Below, piece by piece: positions 1-8,011 of a stretch of DNA of 64,000 nt; position 1 is the stretch's first letter, and each line of letters opens with the position of its first letter. Made by a program: the position numbers and the translations under genes. The notes below the pieces were generated by a model, which searched no databases, was not told the DNA's origin, and was given only the letters and a program-made list of their open reading frames with translations. The stretch is from Desulfosarcinaceae bacterium (GTDB lineage: Bacteria > Desulfobacterota > Desulfobacteria > Desulfobacterales > Desulfosarcinaceae): assembly GCA_030066015.1 (NCBI GenBank), contig JASJCL010000020.1, forward strand, positions 1 through 64,000, read 5' to 3'.

Positions 1-143
1 GCGAGGCGTCTGCATTTGATGAATTATATCAGCGCCTAAGCTTGCGCTCAAGGTATAATTCCAGCGGGCGTCCATTGCTGGCGAAAGGTGCCCTTAGATG
101 CAAGGTCTTACCAGCCCCAATGATGAACGGCGTGCGAATCCGT

Positions 144-818
144 CTAAAATTTAAAACTGATACCGCCGTAATATTGCCAACCGTCCACATCGACTTGGCC
201 CACGGTCTCTTCAAAGCTGAGGCTCGTCTCCGAAAACCGAACGCCGGCGCTAATTCCGAAAATGTCGGTGAACAGAATGTCGAGACCGGCCCGGACGTAG
301 ACACCGGCGCCCAGCTCGGATTCGGATTGGGTGGCGTCGTCATCGTCGGCCGACGCCTCACGCTCCGTCTCCCGGCTGCCCCAGATGAGCAGGGGGCCGG
401 CGCCGGCGTATAACCGCAACCAATCGGCGGGCGCGATGCCGACGAAGCCACCAACAAAATAGTCGACCAGCACGAAATTGAAACTCACGGCAACGGCCAG
501 GCTGCCGCCACCGCCACCGGCGGCCGCGCGCGCCCGCCGATCTTCGGTTTCAACGCTCAGGAGGGCGCCGGTTTCATAGCCGTAGCTGAGTAGACCTGAC
601 CGCAGCCGCTTCTGGACATCGACACCGAAGAGATTGATATCGTAACTCCCGCCGTCCACGTTGGGATCATCGTTTTCGATCACCATCTGTCCGTAGTAGG
701 CATGGCCGATGAGGGGCGCTTCGACCTCCTGCGAGCAGGCATCTTCTGACCATACGATGGCGAAAAAAAGGCCGATGAACAGCACCGGACACGCCCTGGT
801 TAACGCGGATCGCTTCAT
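144..818 (-). CDS. putative outer-membrane beta-barrel protein
   Basis: A 224-residue protein of unknown specific role. I start it at the ATG at 818, which has a GGGACCGCAGG purine-rich stretch just upstream and opens a signal peptide (basic Met-Lys-Arg, then a hydrophobic run to about residue 22). A longer upstream extension in the same frame overlaps the lipoprotein gene and has no protein-like character. The mature part has alternating hydrophobic/polar segments rich in Gly and aromatics, an acidic loop (EASADDDDATQSESE) and a terminal Phe (SFKF), the usual C-terminal signature of barrel proteins assembled by BAM. A glycine run (AAAGGGGGS) lies near the middle. It is downstream of the DUF4136 lipoprotein gene in the same direction, so the two may be co-transcribed. 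Confidence 0.6.
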   Translation of the reverse strand: MKRSALTRACPVLFIGLFFAIVWSEDACSQEVEAPLIGHAYYGQMVIENDDPNVDGGSYDINLFGVDVQKRLRSGLLSYGYETGALLSVETEDRRARAAAGGGGGSLAVAVSFNFVLVDYFVGGFVGIAPADWLRLYAGAGPLLIWGSRETEREASADDDDATQSESELGAGVYVRAGLDILFTDIFGISAGVRFSETSLSFEETVGQVDVDGWQYYGGISFKF

Positions 819-895
819 TCCTGCGGTCCCTCCATCGGTAAGCGGACCCTGGGCTGCCGGCGTTCTTGCGGGTTGTTGGCGGATAAAGCCCACTA

Positions 896-1423
896 TCACG
901 GCAGCTTTCTGAACAGCTGTGTGACGGCATAATCCAGGCGTGCTCTGACCGTTGCTGTGTCCGGGCTGTCTTGAACTTCCGCCGTCGCTATGCCGGCCCA
1001 AATGACGAAGCCCGAGGCATTGTCCATCAAGACAACTGCCAAGCCGCCTTGGGGGACATTTTCGACCGGTTCGATCTGGCTGTTCGGATCCACCTTGAGG
1101 TCCAGGGCCGCCATATCGATGCCCGCTGCATAGGCGACCACCATATCCGGATTGACCGCCCGCTGGGACATCCCGCGTTTGCGCAGCTCCCGATCGATGA
1201 GCAATACCATTTCGGCGTCCGCGTCGAACGCCGGGGGTTCCCACTGGCCATAAGGGTCATTGACAATGGCGGCCGCTCCCAGCCAGTCATAGGTCTTATA
1301 CCCACTGAAATTCACCTTGGGATCGGCCTGGGCCTCGACCTTGATATCTCCGGTGGGGATCGACGCACAGCCAGCCAGAAGTAGGAGGACACTGATCAGA
1401 ATAGTCAATCGTATTTTCGTCAT
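896..1423 (-). CDS. DUF4136-type lipoprotein
   Basis: A 175-residue predicted lipoprotein. A signal peptide ends in a good lipobox, LLAGC, with the lipidated Cys at residue 19. The mature sequence has the DUF4136 pattern: an early YKTYDW motif, a middle helix around IDRELRKRGM, a conserved VVAYAAG strand and a C-terminal segment ending LFRKLP. The family is common in Gram-negative envelopes and its function is unknown. It lies 77 bases upstream of the barrel gene on the same strand, which suggests a small envelope unit. The ATG at 1423 is the only start that keeps the whole signal peptide. Confidence 0.75.
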   Translation of the reverse strand: MTKIRLTILISVLLLLAGCASIPTGDIKVEAQADPKVNFSGYKTYDWLGAAAIVNDPYGQWEPPAFDADAEMVLLIDRELRKRGMSQRAVNPDMVVAYAAGIDMAALDLKVDPNSQIEPVENVPQGGLAVVLMDNASGFVIWAGIATAEVQDSPDTATVRARLDYAVTQLFRKLP

Positions 1424-1505
1424 AACCCGCCTTTCTATTTTACTTCATTAAGACACCACCATGATAAAGCGGTAACCTTCATCGCGTCAATGCGGTGTCA
1501 AATCA

Positions 1506-2306
1506 TCAGAAGGACAGACGAAGGTATGCTTGCAGGCCGAAGTAATCGAACTCCAGGTTTCCCTTGAGGTCAATGGAGGGGTAGTCTTCTCCATCGGCTT
1601 CCACCCGTAGTTTAAAAGAATGGGCCCCCAGCCCGAATCCCACATGCGTCCAGGGCCGATACTCGATGGCCGTATGGGCAGTGAGCAAAGAGCCCTTGAA
1701 CTGCTCATACTCCAAATAGAAGAGTTGGCTGCCACTACGGAAATACCATCTGGGCGTCAAGGCGATGTCCAGCCGCAACCCAAGTGTCGGCAACGGGGCG
1801 ATGAAATCTTGCTGGCCTTCCTCATCGACCACGCCGGCTACCGTGATGCCAAGGTCGAGGGGCATGATGAACAGGCCCAGCACAGCGGCGAAATCCACGC
1901 GCTCATCCTGGAGAAAAGAGTAGCTGTAGGCCAGTTGATAGATGTCGATGTCGAAAAAGGCATCCACCTCGGTGCCCGCGTCGACACTTAATCTTACGCC
2001 CTCTTTATTCTCGAATTCAAAATCCTGGCCGACCGTTCGGGAGCCGCTGCGGCGAAAGGCGAACCAGGAGAGATCCACCCGGTGGCGTCGGTTATCGCTG
2101 AAGCGCCACAGCCCACCGATGCGAAAGACCGTGTTGGTAGAATCCTGCCCCAGGAGTTCCTCGGCATCCAGGTCCACTCCGACGCCGGTGCCCAGGCGAA
2201 AGGCAGTGTTGATGTCCGATATGAAAACACCCCCGCTGAGGCCGTCGGTTTCCCAGGGAGAGTTCGCACTCTTACCAAAACTCGGTTGAATTTTGGCGTA
2301 GTTCGT
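1506..2306 (-). pseudogene. outer-membrane beta-barrel protein lacking its 5' end
   Basis: The frame is open from the stop at 1506 back to an in-frame TGA at 2307-2309. It encodes barrel-like sequence throughout, with alternating strands and a C-terminal AYLRLSF. The first available conventional start is a GTG at 2177 (223 residues), but the 43 codons before it still read like mature barrel sequence (for example SANSPWETDG, GGVFISDINTAF, FRLGTGVG). No ATG, GTG or TTG precedes them and no signal peptide is encoded in any frame up to about 2420. I read this as a gene that lost its start and signal peptide. A rare start codon or a sequencing error upstream would be the alternatives. Family unknown. 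Confidence 0.5.
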
Positions 2307-2523
2307 TCACAGGTCAATTCGCTCCTGATCTCCAGAGCGACGTTTCCGTTCCGCGGTTGACCCGTTCTGAGGAGCAGATTTATACTTGTCGCTAAATCCT
2401 TAGTCGGTTCTGATGAGTCGTGTGAAAATGCGTGTCACCGGCATCTTCCGGTGGCCCCCCGCAGGTGTGGCATGCCACCATCGGGGATTCATCCTTAATG
2501 CCAAGTCGAAATTAGGGGGCCCA

Positions 2524-3222
2524 ATGACGAAATCCATTATCGGCGTGGTAGCGGCCGTGCGGGAGGGCCGCTTTCTCTATCTGCTCCTCACCCTCCTCTG
2601 CTATTTACTCTTTACCCCCTATCTACAGGGGTTCTTTCGTCTGCGGCTGCTCTACTATATTTTCCTGACCATCACACTGGTGGCCGGCATCCTTGCGATT
2701 CGCGTCAACCGGGCCCAGACCGTTTTCGCTGTGGGTCTGGCGATTCCCATGATCATCTCCATCTGGATCGCCTACGCGCGGCCATCGCCCTTCTGGATGC
2801 TGGTCACCGGTGTGATAACCCTGCTGTTTCTGATCTTCATTACCGTCTCGATCCTGCACTTTGTCTTCACCACCCAAGCGGTCACCCACCACGTGATCTT
2901 CGCCGCCGTCAGCGGTTACCTGCTCATGGGGTTCACCTGGTCGATCCTGTACGCCCTATTGGAGCTCCTGACGCCGGGCGCCTTCTCCAAGGCGCCAACG
3001 ATCCCCATGGCGCAGCCAGGTTTTTTTATCTACTTCAGCTTCGTCACCCTCACCACTCTGGGCTACGGTGACATCACCCCCCTCACCCCGGAGGCCGAGG
3101 CCATGGTCGTCGGCGAGGCCCTCATCGGGCAGATCTACATGACCGTGCTCATGGCCTGGCTGATGGGGCTCTATGTCTCGCGCAAGTTGAGCGAGGCCAG
3201 CCGCGAGGATTCGAGCGGATAG
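2524..3222 (+). CDS. two-pore-type potassium channel family membrane protein
   Basis: A 232-residue integral membrane protein. The selectivity-filter motif TTLGYGD at residues 177-183 is diagnostic of K+ channel pore domains (Ion_trans_2 type). It sits between a helix at about 124-150 and a last helix at about 197-217. Four to five further hydrophobic helices lie in residues 15-115, so the topology is roughly six segments with one pore loop. The start at 2524 follows a GGGGG purine run; an in-frame ATG at 2413 would add 37 residues without membrane character. There is no regulatory RCK domain; the protein ends soon after the last helix with a charged tail. It is transcribed away from the truncated barrel gene. 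Role inferred: K+ or cation flux across the inner membrane. Confidence 0.75.
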   Translation: MTKSIIGVVAAVREGRFLYLLLTLLCYLLFTPYLQGFFRLRLLYYIFLTITLVAGILAIRVNRAQTVFAVGLAIPMIISIWIAYARPSPFWMLVTGVITLLFLIFITVSILHFVFTTQAVTHHVIFAAVSGYLLMGFTWSILYALLELLTPGAFSKAPTIPMAQPGFFIYFSFVTLTTLGYGDITPLTPEAEAMVVGEALIGQIYMTVLMAWLMGLYVSRKLSEASREDSSG

Positions 3223-3251
3223 AAAAGGAAGATAGAGGAAGATAGGAAGAT

Positions 3252-3313
3252 AGGGACGGTCATAAAATTATGCGTTTCTATCCATAGAAACGCATAATTT
3301 TATGACCGTCCCT
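3252..3313. repeat. perfect 62-bp palindrome (REP/MITE-like, possible terminator)
   Basis: Two perfectly complementary 30-base arms (3252-3281 and 3284-3313) flank a 2-base loop. The outer ends read AGGGACGG and CCGTCCCT. A T-run and short repeats of TTTTAACT follow at about 3313-3347. It lies between the converging channel gene and acyltransferase operon, so it may terminate transcription. The length and perfection are more than a terminator needs and resemble non-autonomous REP elements moved by IS200-like (RAYT) transposases. No transposase gene is present in the window. Confidence 0.75.
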
Positions 3314-3353
3314 TTTAACTCGTCCCTTTTAACTTTTAACTTTTAACCTTAAT

Positions 3354-4745
3354 TTACAGTGCTCCCCGTTGCCGGTAGGCGAAGGCGACCGCGACGGCGC
3401 AGGAGGCCAGGCGGGCCTCCGCCGAGTCTGCCCGGCTGGTGAGAATGATGGGGACGCGGGCGCCCAGAACGATGCCGGCCGAATCCGCTCTTCCCAGAAA
3501 TGAGAGCTGTTTGGCCAGGATATTGCCGGCTTCCAGGTCGGGCACCAGAAGAATATCGGCCTCACCCGCCACGGGTGACTGGATGCCCTTGATCAGGGCA
3601 GCCTCCTTGCTGATGGCGTTGTCGAAGGCCAGGGGGCCGTCGATGAGGCCCCCTTGTATCTGGCCGCGGTCCGCCATTTTGCATAGGGCAGCGGCCTCGA
3701 GGGTAGCGGGGATCTTGGGGTTCACGGTTTCCACCGCCGAGAGGATGGCCACCTTGGGCTGGTCGATATCCAGGGCGTGGGCCAATTGGATGGCGTTGTT
3801 GAGGATATCGATCTTGTCGTCCAGATCGGGGTAGATGTTGATGGCCGCATCGGTGATGAACAGGGGCCGTGGATAGGTGGGCACATCCATGACAAACACG
3901 TGGCTGATGCGCCGTTCGGTGCGCAGTCCGGTTTTGGACGACACCACTGCCCCCAGCAATTCGTCGGTGTGCAGGCTGCCCTTCATCAGCGCCTCGGCTT
4001 CACCGGAGCGACACAGAGCCACGGCCTGCTGCGCCGAATCGTGGCTGTGGCGCGTGTCCACCAGACGATAGGGACCGATATCCAGATGATGGCGATCGGC
4101 CAGTTCCCGGATTTTGGCTTCGGGCCCCAAGAGGATCGGTTCGATCAGATCGGTGGTGGCGGCATCGAGAGCGCCTTCCAGTGCCGTTTTACTGCAGGGA
4201 TGGCAGACGGCGGTGGGGATTCTGGGCCACTCCTTGACATGGTCGATCAATTGTTTGAAGACAATTTTACGCCGCAGCAAGGTAGTGGTGATGGGGGAAT
4301 CCGTATCGCTGATCTTCCGGGTGGGCGCCTTGACGCTGGCCGCCCCCGTGATGATGATCTCGTCGCGCTGATTGACCACCCGACAATCCAATTCGACCGT
4401 GCCGTCCGAGGCCGCTTTGGCCGTTACCGTCACCGTGACGGTCAGTTCATCCCCCAGCTCGACCGGATGGTGAAATTCAAACTGCTGAGATTTGTAAACC
4501 GTACCAGGGCCCGGCAGATCGTTGCCCAAGAGGCTGGAGATCAGGGCGCCGCCCCACAGGCTGTGCCCGATCAGCTCATGACGGTCCAGCAGCAGTTGGG
4601 CATAGCTGTCGCTGAAGTGGGTGGGATTCATGTCGCCGGTGAGAAAGCCGAACAGGTCGATATCCTGTTTGGTTAAGGTCCGCGTCAGGCGGGCGCTGTC
4701 GCCCACCCGTATCTCTTCGAAGGTCTTGTTGGTGATCATCGTCAT
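3354..4745 (-). CDS. MaoC-like hydratase / phosphate acetyl-butyryltransferase fusion
   Basis: A 463-residue two-domain enzyme. Residues about 10-130 form a MaoC-type hot-dog domain with the (R)-specific enoyl-CoA hydratase motif GDMNPTH (Asp38, His43). Residues about 160-460 are a phosphate acetyl/butyryltransferase domain, which exchanges CoA and phosphate on acyl groups. Known family chemistry suggests hydration of enoyl-CoA and acyl-CoA/acyl-phosphate interconversion. The start ATG at 4745 overlaps the stop of the upstream DUF3141 gene by 4 bases (ATGA), so translation is probably coupled. It is the last gene of the ackA-fabI-DUF3141 operon. Acyl chain length cannot be read from the sequence. 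Confidence 0.88.
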   Translation of the reverse strand: MTMITNKTFEEIRVGDSARLTRTLTKQDIDLFGFLTGDMNPTHFSDSYAQLLLDRHELIGHSLWGGALISSLLGNDLPGPGTVYKSQQFEFHHPVELGDELTVTVTVTAKAASDGTVELDCRVVNQRDEIIITGAASVKAPTRKISDTDSPITTTLLRRKIVFKQLIDHVKEWPRIPTAVCHPCSKTALEGALDAATTDLIEPILLGPEAKIRELADRHHLDIGPYRLVDTRHSHDSAQQAVALCRSGEAEALMKGSLHTDELLGAVVSSKTGLRTERRISHVFVMDVPTYPRPLFITDAAINIYPDLDDKIDILNNAIQLAHALDIDQPKVAILSAVETVNPKIPATLEAAALCKMADRGQIQGGLIDGPLAFDNAISKEAALIKGIQSPVAGEADILLVPDLEAGNILAKQLSFLGRADSAGIVLGARVPIILTSRADSAEARLASCAVAVAFAYRQRGAL

Positions 4746-6958
4746 TGGGTCTTCTCGGCTTTCTGGCCGGTTTTGGCGGGCTTTTTGCGGCGCTTTTTGG
4801 GGGTTGCTGGGGGTGGAACGAGTGCTTCCAATTTGGCCATCCGACGCTTGCCCTCCTCGCCCAGCGGCTTGGCGGCGGTGACGATCTTGCGGATATCCTC
4901 TAGCATCTTCGGCCAGTCCGCTTCATAGCCTTTCAGCATCTGCGGTATCAGAGCGATCGCCCGCTCCTCGTCCAAGCGCAGCATGAAGTACTGCTCACGC
5001 AGATCCTCCTTGAATTCGTCCAGCGGTATTTTGGCGCCGTGGGCCGCCCGGATGCGACGGAGCATCTCATATCCCCGCTCGTCGACCGCCCGCGCTGGCA
5101 GGCGCGCATAGATCAGAGCGCGCAGGGCCGCTTCGCGGGGCCCCCCGTCCGCCATTCTTTGGCGCAGATCTTCCATGCGCCGATCGACGAGGGCCATATG
5201 ATCGCCGTCCAGGCCGGGGTGTTGCCGGGGCGCCTGGTCGGATGCCCGCAGCCCCAAGAGGGCCTGCAGCCAGGGCTGTTCGTAGACGGCGAAAAAGGTC
5301 TGTTCCGTCCAATAATCCCGCCAGGCACCATAGGCCTCCAGGCTGGTCTGCATCCAGCCCGAGAAGAGCTTCTCCCACTGTAGAAAAAGGTTATCGTCCG
5401 ACACCGGTTGGCGCTGGCCGGCTACCCGCTCCGCAGCGGCGGTCAGCGGCCCCATGGCGGGATTGTTGTCGGAAAAGATCTCATAGCCCAGCCGCTGCGG
5501 GTGCAGGCGCTGCAACCACTCGGCCCCTTGCTGGGTGGCCATGGCGCGGACAGCGGGCTGCAGCGTGGACTTGTACAGCCCGTGGGTGACTTCCGACAAG
5601 CGGGCCACGGCCGCAAAGCAGCGCTCCTCTTCCGGGGTGTTGCCGCCCAGGGCACGGATATCCTTCAGGGCGCGGGCCTCGAAACGGGAGATGTGGTTGC
5701 CGCTCACCAGATCTTTGGAATCGGCATTCTCCGTTTTGGGTTGGATCACGGCCTCGTAGAGACCGGGGGGCAGGCAGTCGATGAGATCGATATTTTCGGC
5801 AAACTCCTGATGCTCTTTTTGGGCCACACTGCCCGACACGAAGATGCCCAGATGTCCCACCGACTCATGGACACAATAGACAATGGTCTGACCGGCGGCC
5901 AGGATATCTCTCGTGTTGCGGTAGAGATCGGTAATCCAGCCCAGGGCCTGCTGGGGCGGCGTGATGTTGTCGCCCTTGGAGCACAGCACGACGATGGGCG
6001 ACCGGATCTTGCGCGGATCGATACGGACCCCGTCGCTGGTGACGATCTCGGCGGTGCTGAGTTTGTTGCCCACGAAGAGATTATCGACGATGTACTGCAT
6101 CTCCTCGCCGGCGAGGAGCACATGCCCCCCCCACCAGCGCTCGAAGCCCAGATAGCGGGGCGCCTCCGTATCGATCTTGGCATACAGGTTGTATTGCTTC
6201 GACCAGAGGGTATTGGCCGGATTCAGGTTTTCGAAGTTCTGCACCAGCCAGGCGCCGTCGAAGATCCCGCCGCCCATGTCGCTGGTCAGGGCGGTCAGCC
6301 AACTGCCCCCCAGCATGCCGCCGGTGTAGCGCATGGGATTGACCCCGCGGACGCCCGCCCAGTAGGAAAGCGGCGACCCGGCCAGGATCAGCGGCCCGCA
6401 GAGATCGGGGTATTTGGCCGCCAGCATCATCAGGGCCCAGCCCGCCTGGCAATTGCCGATCACCACTGGTTGGCCCTCCGACTCTGGGTGCCGTTCCCTT
6501 ACCCGCTCGATGAAGACGGCCCAGGCCTCGATCACGGCCTCGATGGTCTGGCCCGGTTCGGGCCGTGGTGTAAACCCGATAAAGTAACAGGGATGGCCCG
6601 CCTGCATCGCTTCACCAATCTCACTGTCCGCTTTGAAACCGCCAATGCCAGGTCCATGGCCCGCACGCGGGTCGATCACCACAAAGGGCCGCTTCCGGTC
6701 GTCGATAACGGTGCCCTCCAGGGGGTGAATTTTGACCATGCCGTAGTTGACCGGCTGGGGCAGTTTCCGGCCGGTGATGACCAGTTCGCAATCGAAGTTC
6801 AGCACGTTGGGCACGGTTTCGGCCATGTGTTCCAGGTATTGATTGCCGCGCTGACGCAGGACGTCCCAGAAGAGCACCGTGCGCTGTCCGGCGTCGAGCA
6901 TATATTCGGCCAGTTGGCTGCTGGCAAACACGGGGTTGAACCAGTTGGTAGCGGTCAT
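4742..6958 (-). CDS. DUF3141 protein, PHA-synthase-like alpha/beta hydrolase
   Basis: A 738-residue protein. I start it at the ATG at 6958, preceded by AAGGAGACCCCA. The N-terminal ~400 residues form an alpha/beta-hydrolase-like domain. GNCQAG at 168-173 gives a Cys170 nucleophile in a lipase-box position, as in polyhydroxyalkanoate synthases (G-x-C-x-G-G). Asp330 (SKGDNITPP) and His369 (VGHLGIF) complete a likely triad. The Cys-to-Asp spacing of 160 is close to that in class I PhaC (Cys319-Asp480 in the best-studied enzyme). The C-terminal half is helical and charged, ending in a Pro/Lys tail (about 715-738) with KKRRKK. DUF3141 has no settled function. It sits between fabI and the MaoC-Pta fusion, which points to acyl-CoA metabolism. 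Synthase, thioesterase or depolymerase activity are all possible. Confidence 0.82.
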   Translation of the reverse strand: MTATNWFNPVFASSQLAEYMLDAGQRTVLFWDVLRQRGNQYLEHMAETVPNVLNFDCELVITGRKLPQPVNYGMVKIHPLEGTVIDDRKRPFVVIDPRAGHGPGIGGFKADSEIGEAMQAGHPCYFIGFTPRPEPGQTIEAVIEAWAVFIERVRERHPESEGQPVVIGNCQAGWALMMLAAKYPDLCGPLILAGSPLSYWAGVRGVNPMRYTGGMLGGSWLTALTSDMGGGIFDGAWLVQNFENLNPANTLWSKQYNLYAKIDTEAPRYLGFERWWGGHVLLAGEEMQYIVDNLFVGNKLSTAEIVTSDGVRIDPRKIRSPIVVLCSKGDNITPPQQALGWITDLYRNTRDILAAGQTIVYCVHESVGHLGIFVSGSVAQKEHQEFAENIDLIDCLPPGLYEAVIQPKTENADSKDLVSGNHISRFEARALKDIRALGGNTPEEERCFAAVARLSEVTHGLYKSTLQPAVRAMATQQGAEWLQRLHPQRLGYEIFSDNNPAMGPLTAAAERVAGQRQPVSDDNLFLQWEKLFSGWMQTSLEAYGAWRDYWTEQTFFAVYEQPWLQALLGLRASDQAPRQHPGLDGDHMALVDRRMEDLRQRMADGGPREAALRALIYARLPARAVDERGYEMLRRIRAAHGAKIPLDEFKEDLREQYFMLRLDEERAIALIPQMLKGYEADWPKMLEDIRKIVTAAKPLGEEGKRRMAKLEALVPPPATPKKRRKKPAKTGQKAEKTQ

Positions 6959-7017
6959 TGGGGTCTCCTTCCGATCACGGTTCTGCAAACGGCCCAGTTC
7001 GTGCGGCGCGTGGTTTC

Positions 7018-7800
7018 TTATGCCATGATATTGGCCCCACCGTCGACATACAGGGTCTGACCGGTGAGGCGCCGTCCATAGGGGGTCGCCAGGTAGGCGC
7101 AGGCAAAGCCCACGTCCATGATGTCCACCAGTTCCCCCACCGGCGCACGCTCCACGGCATCGTTCAACAGCCGGTCGAAGTCTTTCAACCCTGAGGCGGC
7201 GCGGGTCTTGAGGGGCCCCGGTGAGATGGGATGGACGCGGATCTTTTTCGGGCCGAGTTCGAAGGCCAGGTAGCGGCAGACCGCCTCCAGGGCCGCCTTG
7301 ACCGGCCCCATGAGATTGTAGTTGGCGACCACCTTCTGCGCCCCGTGGTAGCTCATGGCAAACAGGGTGCCGCCGTCCGTCATCAGCGGGACGGCCAGTC
7401 GCGCCATGCGGATGAAAGAGTGGCAGGAGATGTCCATGGCCGTGGCAAAGCCCTCGGCCGAGCAGTTCAACAGCCCCCCCTGCAGGTCCGCTTTGGGGGC
7501 GAAGGCGATGGAGTGCACCAGGATGTCCAGGTGTCCCCACTGGCGGGTGATGCGGTCGAAAACAGCCTCCAGTTGACCGGGCTTGGCGACATCCAGGGGC
7601 AAAAAAATCGGTGCTCCCAGCTCCTTGGCCAGAGGTTCGACATACGGCCTGGCCTTGTCGTTGAGATAGGTGATGGCCAGATCGGCCCCCAACTCACGAA
7701 ACGCCTTGGCGCACCCATAGGCGATGGAGTGATCGTTGGCGATGCCGACCACCAAGGCCTTTTGACCCTTGAGCACCGGCAGTGGAACCATTGTCGTCAT
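7018..7800 (-). CDS. fabI: enoyl-[acyl-carrier-protein] reductase (FabI-type SDR)
   Basis: A 260-residue NAD(P)H-dependent reductase for the last step of a fatty acid elongation cycle. The Rossmann nucleotide motif GIANDHSIAYG is at residues 19-29. The FabI active-site pattern is present: SYHGA, then Tyr ten residues on (ANYNLMGPVK), with Lys seven after that. The C-terminal YVDGGANIMA is typical. The start ATG at 7800 follows AAGGAG. It lies inside the ackA/DUF3141/pta operon rather than a fab cluster, so it may be a second, dedicated enoyl-thioester reductase, perhaps acting on CoA esters. That specialisation is inference; length and motifs are those of an ordinary FabI. Confidence 0.88.
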   Translation of the reverse strand: MTTMVPLPVLKGQKALVVGIANDHSIAYGCAKAFRELGADLAITYLNDKARPYVEPLAKELGAPIFLPLDVAKPGQLEAVFDRITRQWGHLDILVHSIAFAPKADLQGGLLNCSAEGFATAMDISCHSFIRMARLAVPLMTDGGTLFAMSYHGAQKVVANYNLMGPVKAALEAVCRYLAFELGPKKIRVHPISPGPLKTRAASGLKDFDRLLNDAVERAPVGELVDIMDVGFACAYLATPYGRRLTGQTLYVDGGANIMA

Positions 7801-8011
7801 GTTTCATCTCCTTGGCGGTAGCGCTTTGCATCAAAAACCAACTTCAAGGGCCCTGCCGTCGGTCATTCGCGGATGGTAGTTCCTTCCAGGACCTACGACT
7901 GAATTGCAGATCAATGAAACGCACGGGAAAGGGTGGATCGACCGCAGCGCCATCCGACGCCAAATACAGTTTTCACACCAAATGTGGTGCCTGGGTACGG
8001 CTGGCGACCCA

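Noticed and set aside
5408-7060. 550-codon plus-strand frame over the DUF3141 gene
   Set aside because: Antisense shadow of a gene with clear motifs and ribosome site.
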